Positions 24,051-34,915 of a stretch of 64,000 bases of DNA are shown piece after piece. Origin of the DNA: Biomphalaria glabrata (Eukaryota; Mollusca; Gastropoda; Planorbidae); NCBI RefSeq assembly GCF_947242115.1, contig NC_074712.1, forward strand, positions 48,489,838 through 48,553,837, written 5' to 3'. Each line of letters begins with the position of its first letter. Position 1 is the stretch's first letter. The notes beneath the pieces are model-generated. The model did not search any database. It was given only the letters and a program-made list of their open reading frames with translations, and had not been told where the DNA came from. Made by a program: the position numbers and the translations under genes.

Positions 24051-25544
24051 AGACATGTGAAACAAACAAGTACAAATCAATTTCATAATTCCTTTACTAG
24101 CATTCTTTTTACTGGGCAATCAGCTTATATTTCACAAGCACCCCCCCCCCCCACCCCTACAAAAAATTAACCTTTCTTTCTATCACTTAAAAGTCCACCC
24201 TGTTAATTTTGGTGATGTAGAGTTTGCATGTTTTAGTCATTGAGTCCTGTTCAACAAATTTCTTTTTCCAAATTAAACCCCTTCCCTTTCAGTTCATGCC
24301 ATTACTTTTCTTCTCCCTTTAAATAATGTTTCTCTATTGACCTGAAGCAGTATTAGCCATTCATGTATAGAGAAATAATGTAAGCTTGAAATTCCTATTG
24401 TTTGCATATATACTTTTCCACATGACATTTTTTGGCAGTTGAGAGTCATGCGTTTCTTACAAGCTAGTCTCCTACCAACATTGGTACCAATGGACCAGAT
24501 TGTGTGATATGATGGAGTCCTTGCCAGTTTTGTTATCCATCTTCAGAAGAGCTTTCCTCTAGATTCTGTTATCTATAGTCTCTTGTTCCCCAGTTGGTAA
24601 TGTCTAGAGTTTCTCTTTGCTCTGACCACACACAATAGGCAATAGAATCAGTTCCAGGTTCACAGGATTTCCAAAGGAAAAAAAACAATTTTCTCTGTCT
24701 GTTCCTGTTAATGTAAAAACATTTTAAAATTTCAAATAAAAGAAAATGTTTTTACATGCAGGAATTTAATTTCAGTATTTTGTTTTGCAACTTTTGAACG
24801 AACTCCAAATCCAATTGGCAACAGATTTTTGTTGGAGTGAAAGTCAGTTGTGTGACCTTATGAAGCCCATTTTTTTAAGTCTCTGAAACAGGGGTTTCAT
24901 TCAGGAAAGGCTTAATACACCCAGCACTTAGTGATATTTCTAATAACATTACATTAATTGAGGCATTTAATCATCTTTTTTTACTCTATGTTAGCTATTT
25001 TAATTAATTTGTCTAAAATGACTCTCAAAAACATGTCCCAATATTTCAACTACCGTTACTGTATTACTTGTGAAGTCTGCAGTTTTTTTTTGTTTCCAAT
25101 AACTTTATAATGTGTCTCTTCTGTTACCATTTTGTTATCAAAGACTAGGTAGTCCAGTCTATCAAAGACTAGGTAGTCCCAGTCTATCAAAGACTAGGTA
25201 GTCCCAGTTGTTCTTTCTTTTTATGTTGCTTCAGCTTGGTACTTGGCCTGTTTTTCTTGTCCTATGAAACGATTGTTTAAATTGAAGCCAATATGTTTAT
25301 CTGCTAAACATTGAGTGTCTGAAAACAAAATGACAGTATCGGCTTGTAACTGTGATGCAAGGAAGTCTGTTGTGACTAATAATGCTTTTATATTATGATA
25401 GACATTTGGCCACAATGTTTGCATTTGCAATGTTTTTATGAAGATTAAAACGAAATGAACAGTTACGTTTGTTTTTCTAAGTGTTTTTTATGAAACTTAT
25501 TGTGTTCATTTTTGTTGAACAATGATTGATATAATTTATGTCAA
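24051..25544. other. Intergenic DNA with a small tandem repeat
   Basis: Nothing gene-like recognised. At 25141-25212 AAGACTAGGTAGTCC recurs three times at 24-25 bp spacing. Confidence 0.5.
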
Positions 25545-25805
25545 TGTCATAATAATAATAATGATTTTATTTTGAAAGCTATGTTAACAAACATAATGTA
25601 TGTTCAAGGCGCTTTAATAACAGAACAGTTAAAAAACAAAAACAAAAACAATGACGAACTAATCGAAAAAAAAAAGATAATGTTCTTGAATGTTGTGAAG
25701 CATGTTTGTCAGAGATCAATGGGGAGCGAGTTCCAAACGTTTGGTCCGTGCACACTGAAAAGTTTAGCAAATCGTAACTTTGAGGGAGAAACGTGGCATC
25801 ACTAG
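25545..25805. repeat. Dispersed repeat of unknown class
   Basis: Starts with (ATA)n at 25549, then CAAGGCGCTTTAATAACAGAAC, an A-rich centre, and GGGGAGCGAGTTCCAAACG ... CGTGCACACTGAAAAG. The layout resembles LINE/SINE 3' ends seen widely in aquatic animals. The open frames on both strands here are not convincing proteins. Confidence 0.4.
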
Positions 25806-25874
25806 ATGTTTTGAGTTAATGTATCACTTCGATGGACACTTTTGATTATTTGACCCTACTAACATCATTAGTAG

Positions 25875-26065
25875 GGTTCGTTAGGTGGTAAAGCGCTTGG
25901 CTTCCGAACTGAGATTTTTAGTCCAGCCAACTCTAATAGGGAAAGTAAAGGTTACTGGTCGTTGTGCTGGTCAAAGGACACCATCTCTTATCGACGGCCA
26001 TAGAAACAGATTACCTCTACATCATCTGCCCCATGGATCGTAAGGTCTGAAAAGGGTAGTTTACT
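25875..26065 (+). mobile_element. tRNA-derived SINE, family 1 (internally shortened)
   Basis: GTTCGTTAGGTGGTAAAGCGCTTGGCTTCCGAAC head, then AGCCAACTCTAATAGGGAAAG, TCGTTGTGCTGGTCAAAGGACACC, ACATCATCTGCCCCATGGATCG and TAAGGTCTGAAAAGGG. The B-box region is deleted. Confidence 0.7.
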
Positions 26066-26099
26066 TGTTTTACTTTGACATCCTTAGCAAAATCACTAA

Positions 26100-26295
26100 A
26101 TTTAGAAACACTTTCACGACAGAAAAATAAACAAGGTTACAAAAGGAAACACAAACTCAAAATCGGCCCCAGAAGTGGTCCGCTCAGGCAGGTAAAAAGG
26201 CAGCTTTCAATAGTGTCAGAAAGAATATCAGAAACAATGAAGTACGAACTATCAAAAACTACAACCAAATCTCCGTCGATACAAAAAGAAGACAC
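26100..26295 (+). repeat. Dispersed repeat family A, copy 1
   Basis: GGTTACAAAAGGAAACACAAACTC, AAAATCGGCCCCAGAAGTGG, TCAGGCAGGTAAAAAGGCAG. The same order of motifs is found, inverted, at 34352-34485 and 47250-47470. In one frame copies 1 and 3 share [12 protein letters not shown], suggesting either a coding origin or chance frame sharing. Confidence 0.65.
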
Positions 26296-26436
26296 GTGCT
26301 CGTGTCGAAAAGTGTTGTTAATACTGTTGTATTGTTAGTTACCACAGGATACGGAGATTTATTACAGTTTGTATTATTACATTGTTAATATTCCTATGTA
26401 TTCAATGAACTGATAGTTATGAAGACATAGTTAAAT

Positions 26437-26595
26437 CCGAAGTGTCGACAAAGACCGCATCACGAATGAAGAGATTAGAAACAGGATTAATACAGCAATT
26501 GGACCCCACGATGACCTGCTAACCACTGTCAAAAAAACGTAAACTCAAACTCCATGGCTACATCCCAAGGTCCTCAGGGCTCGCCTTCTAACCTT
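26437..26595 (+). mobile_element. LINE post-RT fragment
   Basis: Reads KDRITNEEIRNRINTAIGPHD, then DLLTTVKKRKLKLHGYIPRS and SGLA, a hallmark stretch after the reverse transcriptase in many invertebrate LINEs (TNEEVRNRIxxAIGPHDDLLT..KKRKLKWYGHV..SSGLAK). Very short, with no retrotransposon context on either side. Confidence 0.75.
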
Positions 26596-27089
26596 TTTAT
26601 ACTGACATGAATTTATCATAGTGATCCAAAGAATGATTTTGTTTTGGAAATTTCATAAGAATTATTGAAAGTATATATAGAACGAATGAGATTAGATTTG
26701 AACCATAATAATATTTTTTCCATTCGCTTTATCTCAAGCTTTTCTCAATCTCAGATTTAATCTATTGTAACAATGAACTGTGGGCATAATACTTTCAGCT
26801 CCTGGCAAAACTTCTTAAAATACACACACTTAAGGCTAATACAGGGGCGTAACTAGGGATTTGGGGGCCCGGGGGGATTGACCTCTTTGGGGGCCCCTTG
26901 CATTTTGACATTCGACATATGACATGAGATAATGTACGCAAAAATATATAAGCCCCAAATCAAATTGGTTCAGTATATCAGTAAACTTAACAAAAAGTAA
27001 TCATCAAGACTCTTTTAATGAATAATACCGTTGTTTATTAGTTAAATAATGCACAAGTGACAAATCTCAATTGATATCGCTTCACGTCG

Positions 27090-27712
27090 TGCATTCTGTG
27101 CAGCAAAGACATCTATAACATCAACTACATTGATACTTTGAGCACACGTCATTCCTATATGAAGCCTGTTTCCTCAATATGTCTATTGGTAATTGTATTA
27201 CTGGTTTGTTGATGAAAAGTGCTCGTGCATCAATGACATCATTGAAAAAGCGATTTTCCATTTATTTCATCATACAAACAGGAAAAATAGCACAGTTTGT
27301 CATAAGCGTGTCTTCATCTAACAGCTGTCTTGGTTCAAGAAGAAACCCAAAGGTATCCATGTTCTTTCCAGCCTTTGGAATCTGCCCTTCATCTCCATAT
27401 GAAATCTGTCCAGCACTTCTGTCGCAACACGTTTGAATTGCAGTTCTATTGACAGTCCTACATTAGAACTCAACTTTCCATCAAGTCTTTTCTTTTTTCT
27501 GATTGTTTTGATTACTGAGAGTCCATAGTATTCACTACCTTCTTTTGCTTTTTCGATGGATTGGGTTTTTGTCAGTTTCTCATCATTTTGCAGAAAGCAT
27601 GAAAGGGTAGGCCAGCTAATTTCTTTAGCAGCTTCCCGTATGTGCAGTCCAGACTTTTGTAGTTTCTTCTGAACTATATTAATTGGGTGCAAGAGCTTTG
27701 ACCAGAATTCCA
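27090..27712 (-). pseudogene. hAT transposase remnant (ZMYM/TTF type)
   Basis: The frame 27318-27692 on the minus strand, with upstream residues EFWSKLL, reads HPINIVQKKLQKSGLHIREAAKEI, LTKTQSIEKAKEGSEYYG, IRKKKRLDG and ATEVLDRFHMEMKGRFQRLE. This is the layout of hAT transposases of the ZMYM1-like group (LQxKxxxIxEAxxEI ... RRKR ... VLDxFxxEMxxRF). The N-terminal half is absent. Below 27318 coding continues in a broken way (MENRFFNDVIDARALFINKPV). Confidence 0.65.
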
Positions 27713-27756
27713 GATAGGCAAAACATTCTTAATTTTCCACTGCATGAAGAAGATTC

Positions 27757-29040
27757 TGTGCTAATATTATAATGGTATTACGTCATTGTTGGTTGTCTAT
27801 GTTTTGTGCGAAAGCAAAAGGATTCAGAGCATACAAAAGTGGGAAAGATCCATATCTCGTTATGCTCGAGTATAGAAATACTCCGATAAGTGGACTGCCG
27901 TATTCACCATCACAACTGCTGACGAGTAGAAGACTCAGGGAATCATTCCAACTGATCCCAAACTATTGAAACCATCGGTAGCTGAAAATGCAGAGACATT
28001 ACTCAACGAACGACAGATGAAAAGCAAAGTGAAATACGATGCAAAAGCAAGACTACCTAAAGATTATTCTGTCGGAGAGTTCGTCTAGGTCAACCATGAC
28101 AGAAAGCAGTTGTCATAAAAAAAAACATTCAGCCCCCAGATCTTACATCATAAAGACAAACGATGGAAAAACATACAGAAGAAATCAACGCTTTTTGAAT
28201 AAGAGTTTCGATGAAGACATCTCTGGGTACTATGATACCGATGAAGACAATGAACTGCAAACTGTTGGAACAAACGAAACAGACAGTTATAGACCAACGT
28301 CTAGAGAACTTGTGCCAGTCAAGACAACCAGAAGTGGACGAATTGTTAAAGTTCCTAGTAGACAGGGCCGGCCTTAGGCCACTGCAGCCTATGCGGTCGC
28401 AGTGGGCCCCGCGCTTTCATAGGCCCCGCGCTAATTCTAAGTGTACATTATTAAATTAAACCATTATAACGTATATAAAATAACAGGGTTTTCGCGACCT
28501 CCTGATTTTCCAGGGCCTCCAGGAAATCTCATGAAAAGGCAAAATATACGATAAAGTCCTGAACTTTTTTTGAATTTATTCAAATCTCCTAAAAAAAAGA
28601 CGAAATTGAAATTTTGGGGTGCCAATAAATAAAAGTGACATTGCGAGCTTTCCTTTGATAAAAATTTATTGCAAAGACGAAAGTAGGCCTATTTTCTAAT
28701 TAAAAAAAAATAATTTTGACATTATGCTTATCCCTACCCAGACTAGGCCCCGTGCGATCAGTTTCGCATTGGGCCCCGCAAATGCTAGGGCCGGCCCTGC
28801 TAGTTGATATCATTCTTAGGAACTTTAAAAGGAAGGGTGTGATAATAACTTCAAAAGGAAGGATGTGCTAATAATATATGATATTACGTCATTGTTTGTT
28901 GTTTATGTTTTGTGCGAAAGCAAAAGGATTAGATGGAAATAAAAAGAGAGTTTCCATTGGATTGAGGAAAGATGAATAGAGGGATAATAACTCGAGGGTG
29001 AAGTTTTATTCTGAAATTATAGACCCCACACCCAAATAAT
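27757..29040 (+). mobile_element. Fossil LTR retrotransposon, Ty3/Gypsy-like (broken)
   Basis: A fossil only. Two LTR-like pieces starting TGTGCTAATA (27757 and 28864) share TATTACGTCATTGTT and TGTTTTGTGCGAAAGC. Between them is a short C-terminal piece of the pol region: YLVMLEYRNTPISGLPYSPS is typical of the end of Ty3/Gypsy integrases, and TTRSGRIVKVPS of the pol tail. Gag, protease, reverse transcriptase and RNase H are missing. It is broken in several places and interrupted by a small hAT at 28363-28799. Age is moderate to old; the right border is uncertain. Confidence 0.6.
28363..28799. mobile_element. Small non-autonomous hAT (MITE-like)
   Basis: Left end CAGGGCCGGCCTTAGG and right end (reverse complement) CAGGGCCGGCCCTAGC are inverted repeats. 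Flanks are CTAGTAGA (28355-28362) and CTAGTTGA (28800-28807), 8 bp with one mismatch. No coding capacity. Both subterminal regions carry GGGCCCCGC motifs. Confidence 0.85.
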
Positions 29041-29512
29041 GGACTATTCTAGCATTATTAAGAATAACTTTTAGATCTGCTATATTAGATTCTGTAAATT
29101 TTGCTTCAAGGTTAATTAGTGTAGCCATAAAATACTCGCCATTTAGATCTATTATAGTAAAGGTAACAAGATACCTGGAATTCGCTGCATATCATGCAGT
29201 TTTATTCGTGGCAACAAAGTTTAAAATGTAAGACCAACTTTAAAAAAAAACTTTCATCTCTGTGGTAAAAAATATTTTTAAAATGTCAACAAAGTCAACG
29301 TACTGATAGACCTAGATCTAGGTTTAGTCTTTGTGATAAATTTAATCCATAAATGTTGAAAAAAAAAGACACCCGTTGACACTATTTGTCAATCAAATAT
29401 ATTAATTTATGTATTTACAAATAAATTTCGGACACCCATTTGGGGGCCCCCAAGGGGATTTTAAAATTCTCCCCCCCATCCCCCCCCCCTTAGTTACGCC
29501 ACTGGGCTAATA

Positions 29513-30485
29513 CTTATTATAATCTCATTTTCCCCCGATCTTTACAAAACTAATTAGATTTTTGTAACAAAACTTGGTTTCATTCATACGTTCTGGACGA
29601 ATAAAATTACTTAATATGCACTTTTTAAAGCACACAACTAATGTCTTAAACTGTCTTAAAGCATTGATATTCTTCACCTGTAGAAGAAAAGATAACCCTT
29701 GATTAGTTTTTTCTTGTGCCACATTTTTTCACAACTATTTGATGGTTATCCCATTATCTGTTTCAGTGCAATTAAAAAAAAAAGGTTTGCCCTCTACCCT
29801 GTACAGTGAACTTTAAACCCCGTACCCCGTTTCCTGGCTACGCACATGAATTGGATGCCTTTCTACATATATTTTAACACATAAACTGTCATAATCCCAA
29901 AATATGGGATTGGGCACTTTAACCCGCCCATGAATGCCATCTCTCATTGAAGAAATGTCAACCTTGAATGGGAAACTCAATCTGATCACGTGCATAAATT
30001 ACCTCGTTCATACGTGGTACAATTATCAAGTTTTGTCAATGAGTAAGTCACATTGATTTCGATTGCGGTAAAAACATTATCCGCGAAGGCTTTTGATCAA
30101 ACATGGCGAACTATTTTTGTTGATTTATGTGTTTTTCTCACAAAACCCTCTGTGTAAAGTCACTGAAGCAGGCAATTTTTGAAATAGGGAAACCTAATCT
30201 GATTTACAAAGAGTTGTAAATATATTAAGTAGGTAGCCCTATAACGTTCTACTTTCTCATTTTATATTGGATGGTCCAGATGACTAGCACTATATCTGAG
30301 ATGAACTACGCAGTGGTTTCCAGATTAATAAAATTTTTTTGTGAAAAAACATTGCCGATTTGCATGCTTTTAAAATATAAAACGCAAAAGTGTGCTATAT
30401 TTGATTTAAGACTCACCTTTTTGAAATAAATTCAGTAAACAGTTTTTTAAAATGGTGTATGCATAAAACGAGTTTGTGTAGTACT
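29513..30485. other. Intergenic DNA, nothing certain
   Basis: No gene was recognised on either strand. TTTCCTGGCTACGCACATG near 29830 resembles a transposon end (compare CCTGGCTACGCCCATG at 14100), but no partner end was found. Confidence 0.35.
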
Positions 30486-30747
30486 TTAAATATTGTCACA
30501 CTCTAGTGAGTAAACTAAGGGAGATAAATTAGGCTGGTCATGAGTGTGTATAATATCACGCTTTACAGAGCACAGTTGGCTGACCAGTGGAAGATCAAAG
30601 TTACGTAATATCAAGTTCCAAAAGCGTGGGAAAAAAGAGCGGGAAAAATTGCAGACACCTTCTTCCAGAAAAGCAGTTGTTTGCATATGCATAAAGGGAT
30701 TTCAAGGTAAAGGTTGGTACAGAGTACGATTTAACTCTTTCAGCCTG

Positions 30748-30807
30748 TTTTGCCAGTATACTGGCAAAACAGCTATACCTCATAGCCTGGTTTGCCAGTA
30801 TACTGGC
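30748..30807. repeat. Subterminal palindromes of the piggyBac element
   Basis: GCCAGTATACTGGC occurs at 30752-30765 (inside a longer 22-bp palindrome) and again at 30794-30807, 42 bp apart. Possible transposase-binding sites (inference from position and symmetry). Confidence 0.85.
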
Positions 30808-30995
30808 TTTTGGGGGGTGGCTTCTAAAATTAGTCCGTTTCTTGTAGTTAGAGTTTTTAAAGTTATTTCTAAAAACAAAAATAGTAAAAAGAAACGAAAC
30901 CTTCCTTTTTTAAGCGTCTTTATGCAATAACCTGGATTGTTTTTTTGTTTTAATATTATTTTAATTAGTGTGTTGCTTAGCAAACAAAAACAAAC

Positions 30996-32861
30996 ATGGA
31001 TGCTATGCCTGGATGCAGTAGTGTTAGTGGTAGGCCTAAAAGATTGACGGTAGCACAAGCTACTCAATTGTTTTTAGCTTTAGAAAGTTCTAGTGATAGT
31101 GATAGTGAAGATGATTCCACATATTTGCCAGAAAATCATGGTGTAGATGATAACATTGTGAAGAAGAAAAGAGCTAGACATGATGATACTGTGGTTGACT
31201 CAGATTCTGACAGTGATAGTGGCAGTGAAGCTAACAATGATGGGACTGGTATTATTGCTACAATTCCAGAACCAGATGATTTTAGACCTAGAACTAGTGG
31301 TAATAATGATGGGTGGCAATGGGAGAGGGTTGCTGACAATTGTCCTGTCAGTACTGCCAATACATTTAGAATGTCCCAGCCTTCTAAAAGTGGAGTCAAT
31401 TCTGAGTTAGATTTGACAAGAGATTCTACACCATTTGATGTTTTTACCAGGCTAGTAGATGGTTGTATCATGACCTTTTTAGTTGATAGCATTAATGATT
31501 ATGCTAAAATTGTGATTCAAAAACACAATCCTCCTACTGTCAGGTCCACTTTTAATAATTGGACAGACACAAATGTTGCAGAAATGTACAAGTTTCTCGC
31601 AGTTTTTATTTCGATAGGTCTACAAAACAAAAAGTCTGTCAGGGACTTTTGGTCTAATAAAGACATATATTATCAGCCATGGTTTAATACCATGTTTACA
31701 AGAGCTAGATTTGAACTCTTGTTCTTTAGCATGATGCATGTAGGTGAAGCGGTCTCGGTCGGTAAGGATAAAGTTGAACCCTTCGTAAAGATGATGTGTT
31801 CAAATTTTCAAAAGGCATTTTATCCTTTTGAGGAGGTTGCTATTGATGAGATGGTGATAGGATTTAAAGGCAGGTTTGGACCATTACAGTACAACCCTAG
31901 TAAGCCTGAAAAGCACCACATAAAAAATTATGGCCTGTGTGATAGCAGTACAGGTTATGTAATAAATCTTATTACTTATTATGGAAGTGACACTACTTAC
32001 TCAGACTCATCAAAGAGTATTACCAGCCATGCAGTCAAAATATTTGATACCCTTCTACAACCACTTCAAAGTGGGCATCATATTTTTGCTGATAGATATT
32101 ATACATCAACAGATCTCTTGGAATATCTAACTCAGAAAAGATTTTATTATACTGGGACAGTCAACTTGGCTAGGAAAAATTTCCCTGCCGAGCTCAAGAA
32201 GCAAAAGCTGCGTCACAGAGAAACTCAATTTTACAAGTCTGTGGGCAGTATAGATGCTCTTTGTGTGGCATGGCAGGATAAGAAAGCTAAAAAGCCTTGC
32301 ATTATGGTGTCCACAAAATCAACCAATCGCATCATTAATGTGCAACAGAAGCGCAGTGTTGTCGAGAAGCCAGAAATGGTTCACGACTACAATATGATGA
32401 TGAATGGTTGCGACAGGGCAGACCAAATGCTCTCTTATTATTCTGTGCATTCTAGAAAAAGCATGAAATGGTGGAAGAAAGTCTTTTTCTGGATATTAGA
32501 AATTGCACAGATTAATGCCCTCATCATTTATAATGCCACACAGGTTACATGTGACCAGCCTTCAAAAAAGCTTTCTTTAAAAAAATTTAAAGAAACTTTA
32601 ATTGATGGTTTAGTTGATGCTGCCACTGCACTGGGTGATGTTCCCAGACAGGTGAAAGTGAAGACTGTTAAAGCTGACAGCAAAATAGCACCTGGGCCTC
32701 ATCTTGTTCATTATGAAGAGAATGATCGCCCTTGTGTCTATTGCAAGAGTCAATCACAACGGAAGCGGACTAGATTCTTTTGCTCGGGTTGCCCGTCGCA
32801 ACCTCGGCTCTGTGTGAAACATTGTTTTCGTCTATACCATGAGGATCTGGCAAAAATATAG
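30996..32861 (+). CDS. piggyBac transposase, 621 residues, intact frame
   Basis: A single exon. It catalyses cut-and-paste movement of the element into TTAA sites. Residues 1-110 are acidic and Ser/Asp-rich, typical of the disordered N-terminus. The RNase H-like core follows (WTDTNVAEMYKFLAVFISIG; SNKDIYYQPWFNTMFTRARF). The catalytic triad is present: D284 in VAIDEMVIGFKGR, D366 in IFADRYYTS and D473 in NGCDRADQMLSYY. The C-terminus is a cysteine-rich zinc-binding domain (RPCVYCKSQSQRKRTRFFC; CPSQPRLCVKHCFRLYH). The length is as usual for the family. The start ATG at 30996 follows AAACAAAC, and an in-frame M occurs at residue 4. With no internal stop and matching terminal repeats on both sides, it may be functional. 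Sequence type resembles PGBD4/DDE_Tnp_1_7 proteins. Confidence 0.95.
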   Translation: MDAMPGCSSVSGRPKRLTVAQATQLFLALESSSDSDSEDDSTYLPENHGVDDNIVKKKRARHDDTVVDSDSDSDSGSEANNDGTGIIATIPEPDDFRPRTSGNNDGWQWERVADNCPVSTANTFRMSQPSKSGVNSELDLTRDSTPFDVFTRLVDGCIMTFLVDSINDYAKIVIQKHNPPTVRSTFNNWTDTNVAEMYKFLAVFISIGLQNKKSVRDFWSNKDIYYQPWFNTMFTRARFELLFFSMMHVGEAVSVGKDKVEPFVKMMCSNFQKAFYPFEEVAIDEMVIGFKGRFGPLQYNPSKPEKHHIKNYGLCDSSTGYVINLITYYGSDTTYSDSSKSITSHAVKIFDTLLQPLQSGHHIFADRYYTSTDLLEYLTQKRFYYTGTVNLARKNFPAELKKQKLRHRETQFYKSVGSIDALCVAWQDKKAKKPCIMVSTKSTNRIINVQQKRSVVEKPEMVHDYNMMMNGCDRADQMLSYYSVHSRKSMKWWKKVFFWILEIAQINALIIYNATQVTCDQPSKKLSLKKFKETLIDGLVDAATALGDVPRQVKVKTVKADSKIAPGPHLVHYEENDRPCVYCKSQSQRKRTRFFCSGCPSQPRLCVKHCFRLYHEDLAKI

Positions 32862-33795
32862 CTTTCGAGTAGTGGCAGTAGCATCTATGTAATGTAAATA
32901 AATGTATATATATGTGTGTGTGTGTGTGTAAAATGTAAATATTATTCCTATTTCACTGGATATTGTTTTTTGCCAAAAATGATTTCGAATTGGATTTACA
33001 ACTCTACGCGTCTAAGGTAATATCTGTTTTATAATCTTCACTGCATGTTTAAGTGTTGTATATCAAATTATTCAGAAATGAATCCTCTTTCTAATTAATG
33101 AAAAGTATTTAGTCAAAATGGTCAATACAAAAAAAATAAAGAGTATATATTGATGTTATTGCAAAGAAAAAAAAATTGCGAAAAAAATTTGACTATGATC
33201 TAAGACATGAAATTACAAATTATTTACATTTAAAAGAATAAAGAAAGGGTAAAAAAGAATTCTTATGCATATCTATGTAGTTTAATATATAATTTATGGT
33301 GACTGTAATAATAAAGAAATTAAAAAAAATTATTTTATAATAGATATGGAAAAAAAAGTAGTTTAATTAAAATTAATGCAATTTAGAAAAAAAATTAAAT
33401 TAAAATAAATAAGCAAGAAATTAGGAAAAAAAAACTTGATTTATGTTTATCAAAATGAATTTACTTTAAAATGAGTACAAAATATACTCTTTTCAAGCAA
33501 TATTATACATATATTATGTATAACAAACCTAGACAAAAAAAAATTTTTTTACTCTTTTATTTTTTTCCATCCTATTCAACCTGCAAAATCATCTATACAA
33601 ATTAAATAAACTACAAAAAGATTAAAAGAGTTGTGTTGGTGAAGATCTTTGCTTTAATTTGATATATAACTTTATTTATCTGTGATTTACCGTTTATGAG
33701 ATAAAAAATATTTTTATAACCCTATTGTAAACAAAAACTGGTAGCCATTTTTGCCCGCATCCATTGCTATTTTAGCAACAGGCTGAAAGAGTTAA

Positions 33796-34350
33796 GAAGC
33801 GGAGAGTCGTTAATTGGAGAGTGAGTCTACTAGTCACCAATTAATGTACACGGTTGGTCTTTGATAATCAATATTATAGTTGCTGTATCTACACTTTATA
33901 TTTGTTTCATGTTTGAGTTTGAAATTATTAACCTCAAGAAAGTTTTATTTAACACTATGCCATACCATTGTGCCTTAATAGTGATTGAACTATATTAACG
34001 GCACCTCCAAATCCACATGTAAGATGATTGTGGCGAAAAGTCAACACAGCCCTTTTCAAACACAATCGTGACAATTAACAATATAATAATAACTCAAAAT
34101 TGTGACAATTAACAATACAATAATAACTCACACTCGTGACAATTAGCAATATAATAATAAGTCACACTCGTAACAATTAACAATATAATAATAACTATGA
34201 TAACAAATCACACTACCACGTCGGCAACACTTTCGTCCCACAAAAACCTATTTTGAAGGGGGTGGGGGTGGGGGGGAATATTTTAGTTTTTGATAGGCTC
34301 TACTTCATAGCTTCTACTCCATAGCCTCTACTTCATAGCTTCTACTTCAT
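33796..34350. repeat. Intergenic DNA with short tandem repeats
   Basis: At 34066-34198 GACAATTAACAATA(TA)AATAATAAC recurs about four times at 34-38-bp spacing. At 34298-34362 CTACTTCATAGCTT recurs about five times at 13-bp spacing. Otherwise unremarkable. Confidence 0.75.
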
Positions 34351-34351
34351 A

Positions 34352-34485
34352 GCTTCTACTGAAACTTGCCTTTTTACCTGCATTGCTAACCAAACGGATG
34401 ACCTATTGTCAATTGATGGACCATTCGAGAGTCGCCTTTCTAGTTTGAGTTTACACAAACTCTCTTTGTAATCATTATTTTTTAT
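34352..34485 (-). repeat. Dispersed repeat family A, copy 2
   Basis: Reverse complement shows TTACAAAGAGAGTTTGTGTAAACTC and GGTAAAAAGGCAAGTTTCAG in the same order as 26100-26295, with a diverged centre. Confidence 0.55.
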
Positions 34486-34533
34486 CGATTAAGACAGCCT
34501 TTATAATGTACTAATTAAAATTGTTGGGCAGAC

Positions 34534-34915
34534 CATGGAACTATACTAATGGAACACCAGCTTCGAGTTTTTTACAAAGCCAAAGAGAGTCGAAGTGCCG
34601 TCGCGCATCATTTTTGCGCATGGTGCAATGTGGAGAAATCCATGATGATGCCAAAGAAGAGATTTACTCCGTCAGTCCCTTGCAATGGGTGTAAAACTTT
34701 CGTACGCTCTATTTGATTAGATGTGTAAAAACTTCATCCATTTTCTGACTATCTGATATAAAAGATACAATTTTCCCGAATAAGAGATCGTCACAAAAGT
34801 TATTTTTTTCGACCACCCTATAAAATGCCACATTTTTTCAAAAAAATAGAATCTAAATTCCGAAAATACAATCTTTCAGTGTTTCTGTGTTTGGTTTATT
34901 TACACTAAATCTGGA
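34534..34915 (+). repeat. Left arm of a long inverted repeat pair
   Basis: Begins CATGGAACTATACTAATGG and contains GTGCCGTCGCGCATCATTTT, AAAACTTCATCCATTTTCT, GATCGTCACAAAAGT and TTTACACTAAATCTGGA. Each has a counterpart in inverted order in 41928-42263. A 7-bp GGCAGAC lies just outside (34527-34533). Confidence 0.8.

Larger units (their letters stand above)
26842..29504 (-). mobile_element. hAT DNA transposon carrying nested insertions
   Basis: Left end CAGGGGCGTAACTAGG and right end (reverse complement) CAGTGGCGTAACTAAGG are inverted repeats. They are flanked by a perfect 8-bp repeat GGCTAATA (26834-26841 and 29505-29512). G-rich tracts lie inside both ends. A C-terminal hAT transposase remnant lies at 27090-27712 (-). 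An LTR-element fossil (27757 to about 29040) sits beside it and itself contains a small hAT (28363-28799). The element is inactive. Confidence 0.85.
30731..33795 (+). mobile_element. piggyBac transposon, apparently complete
   Basis: Left border TTAA (30731-30734) followed by CTCTTTCAGCCTGTT. The right border is the same sequence inverted (AACAGGCTGAAAGAG) followed by TTAA (33792-33795). A TTAA target repeat with about 15-bp inverted ends is the piggyBac hallmark. Just inside the left end is a perfect 22-bp palindrome centred on GCCAGTATACTGGC (30748-30769), and the same 14-mer recurs at 30794-30807. One open frame for the transposase (30996-32861) is followed by an A/T-rich 3' region with AATAAA near 32897. 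Confidence 0.92.

Noticed and set aside
27179-27436. 85-codon plus frame
   Set aside because: Opposite strand carries hAT transposase similarity; shadow.
31136-31492. 118-codon minus frame and 76-codon plus frame
   Set aside because: Shadows of the piggyBac transposase N-terminus.
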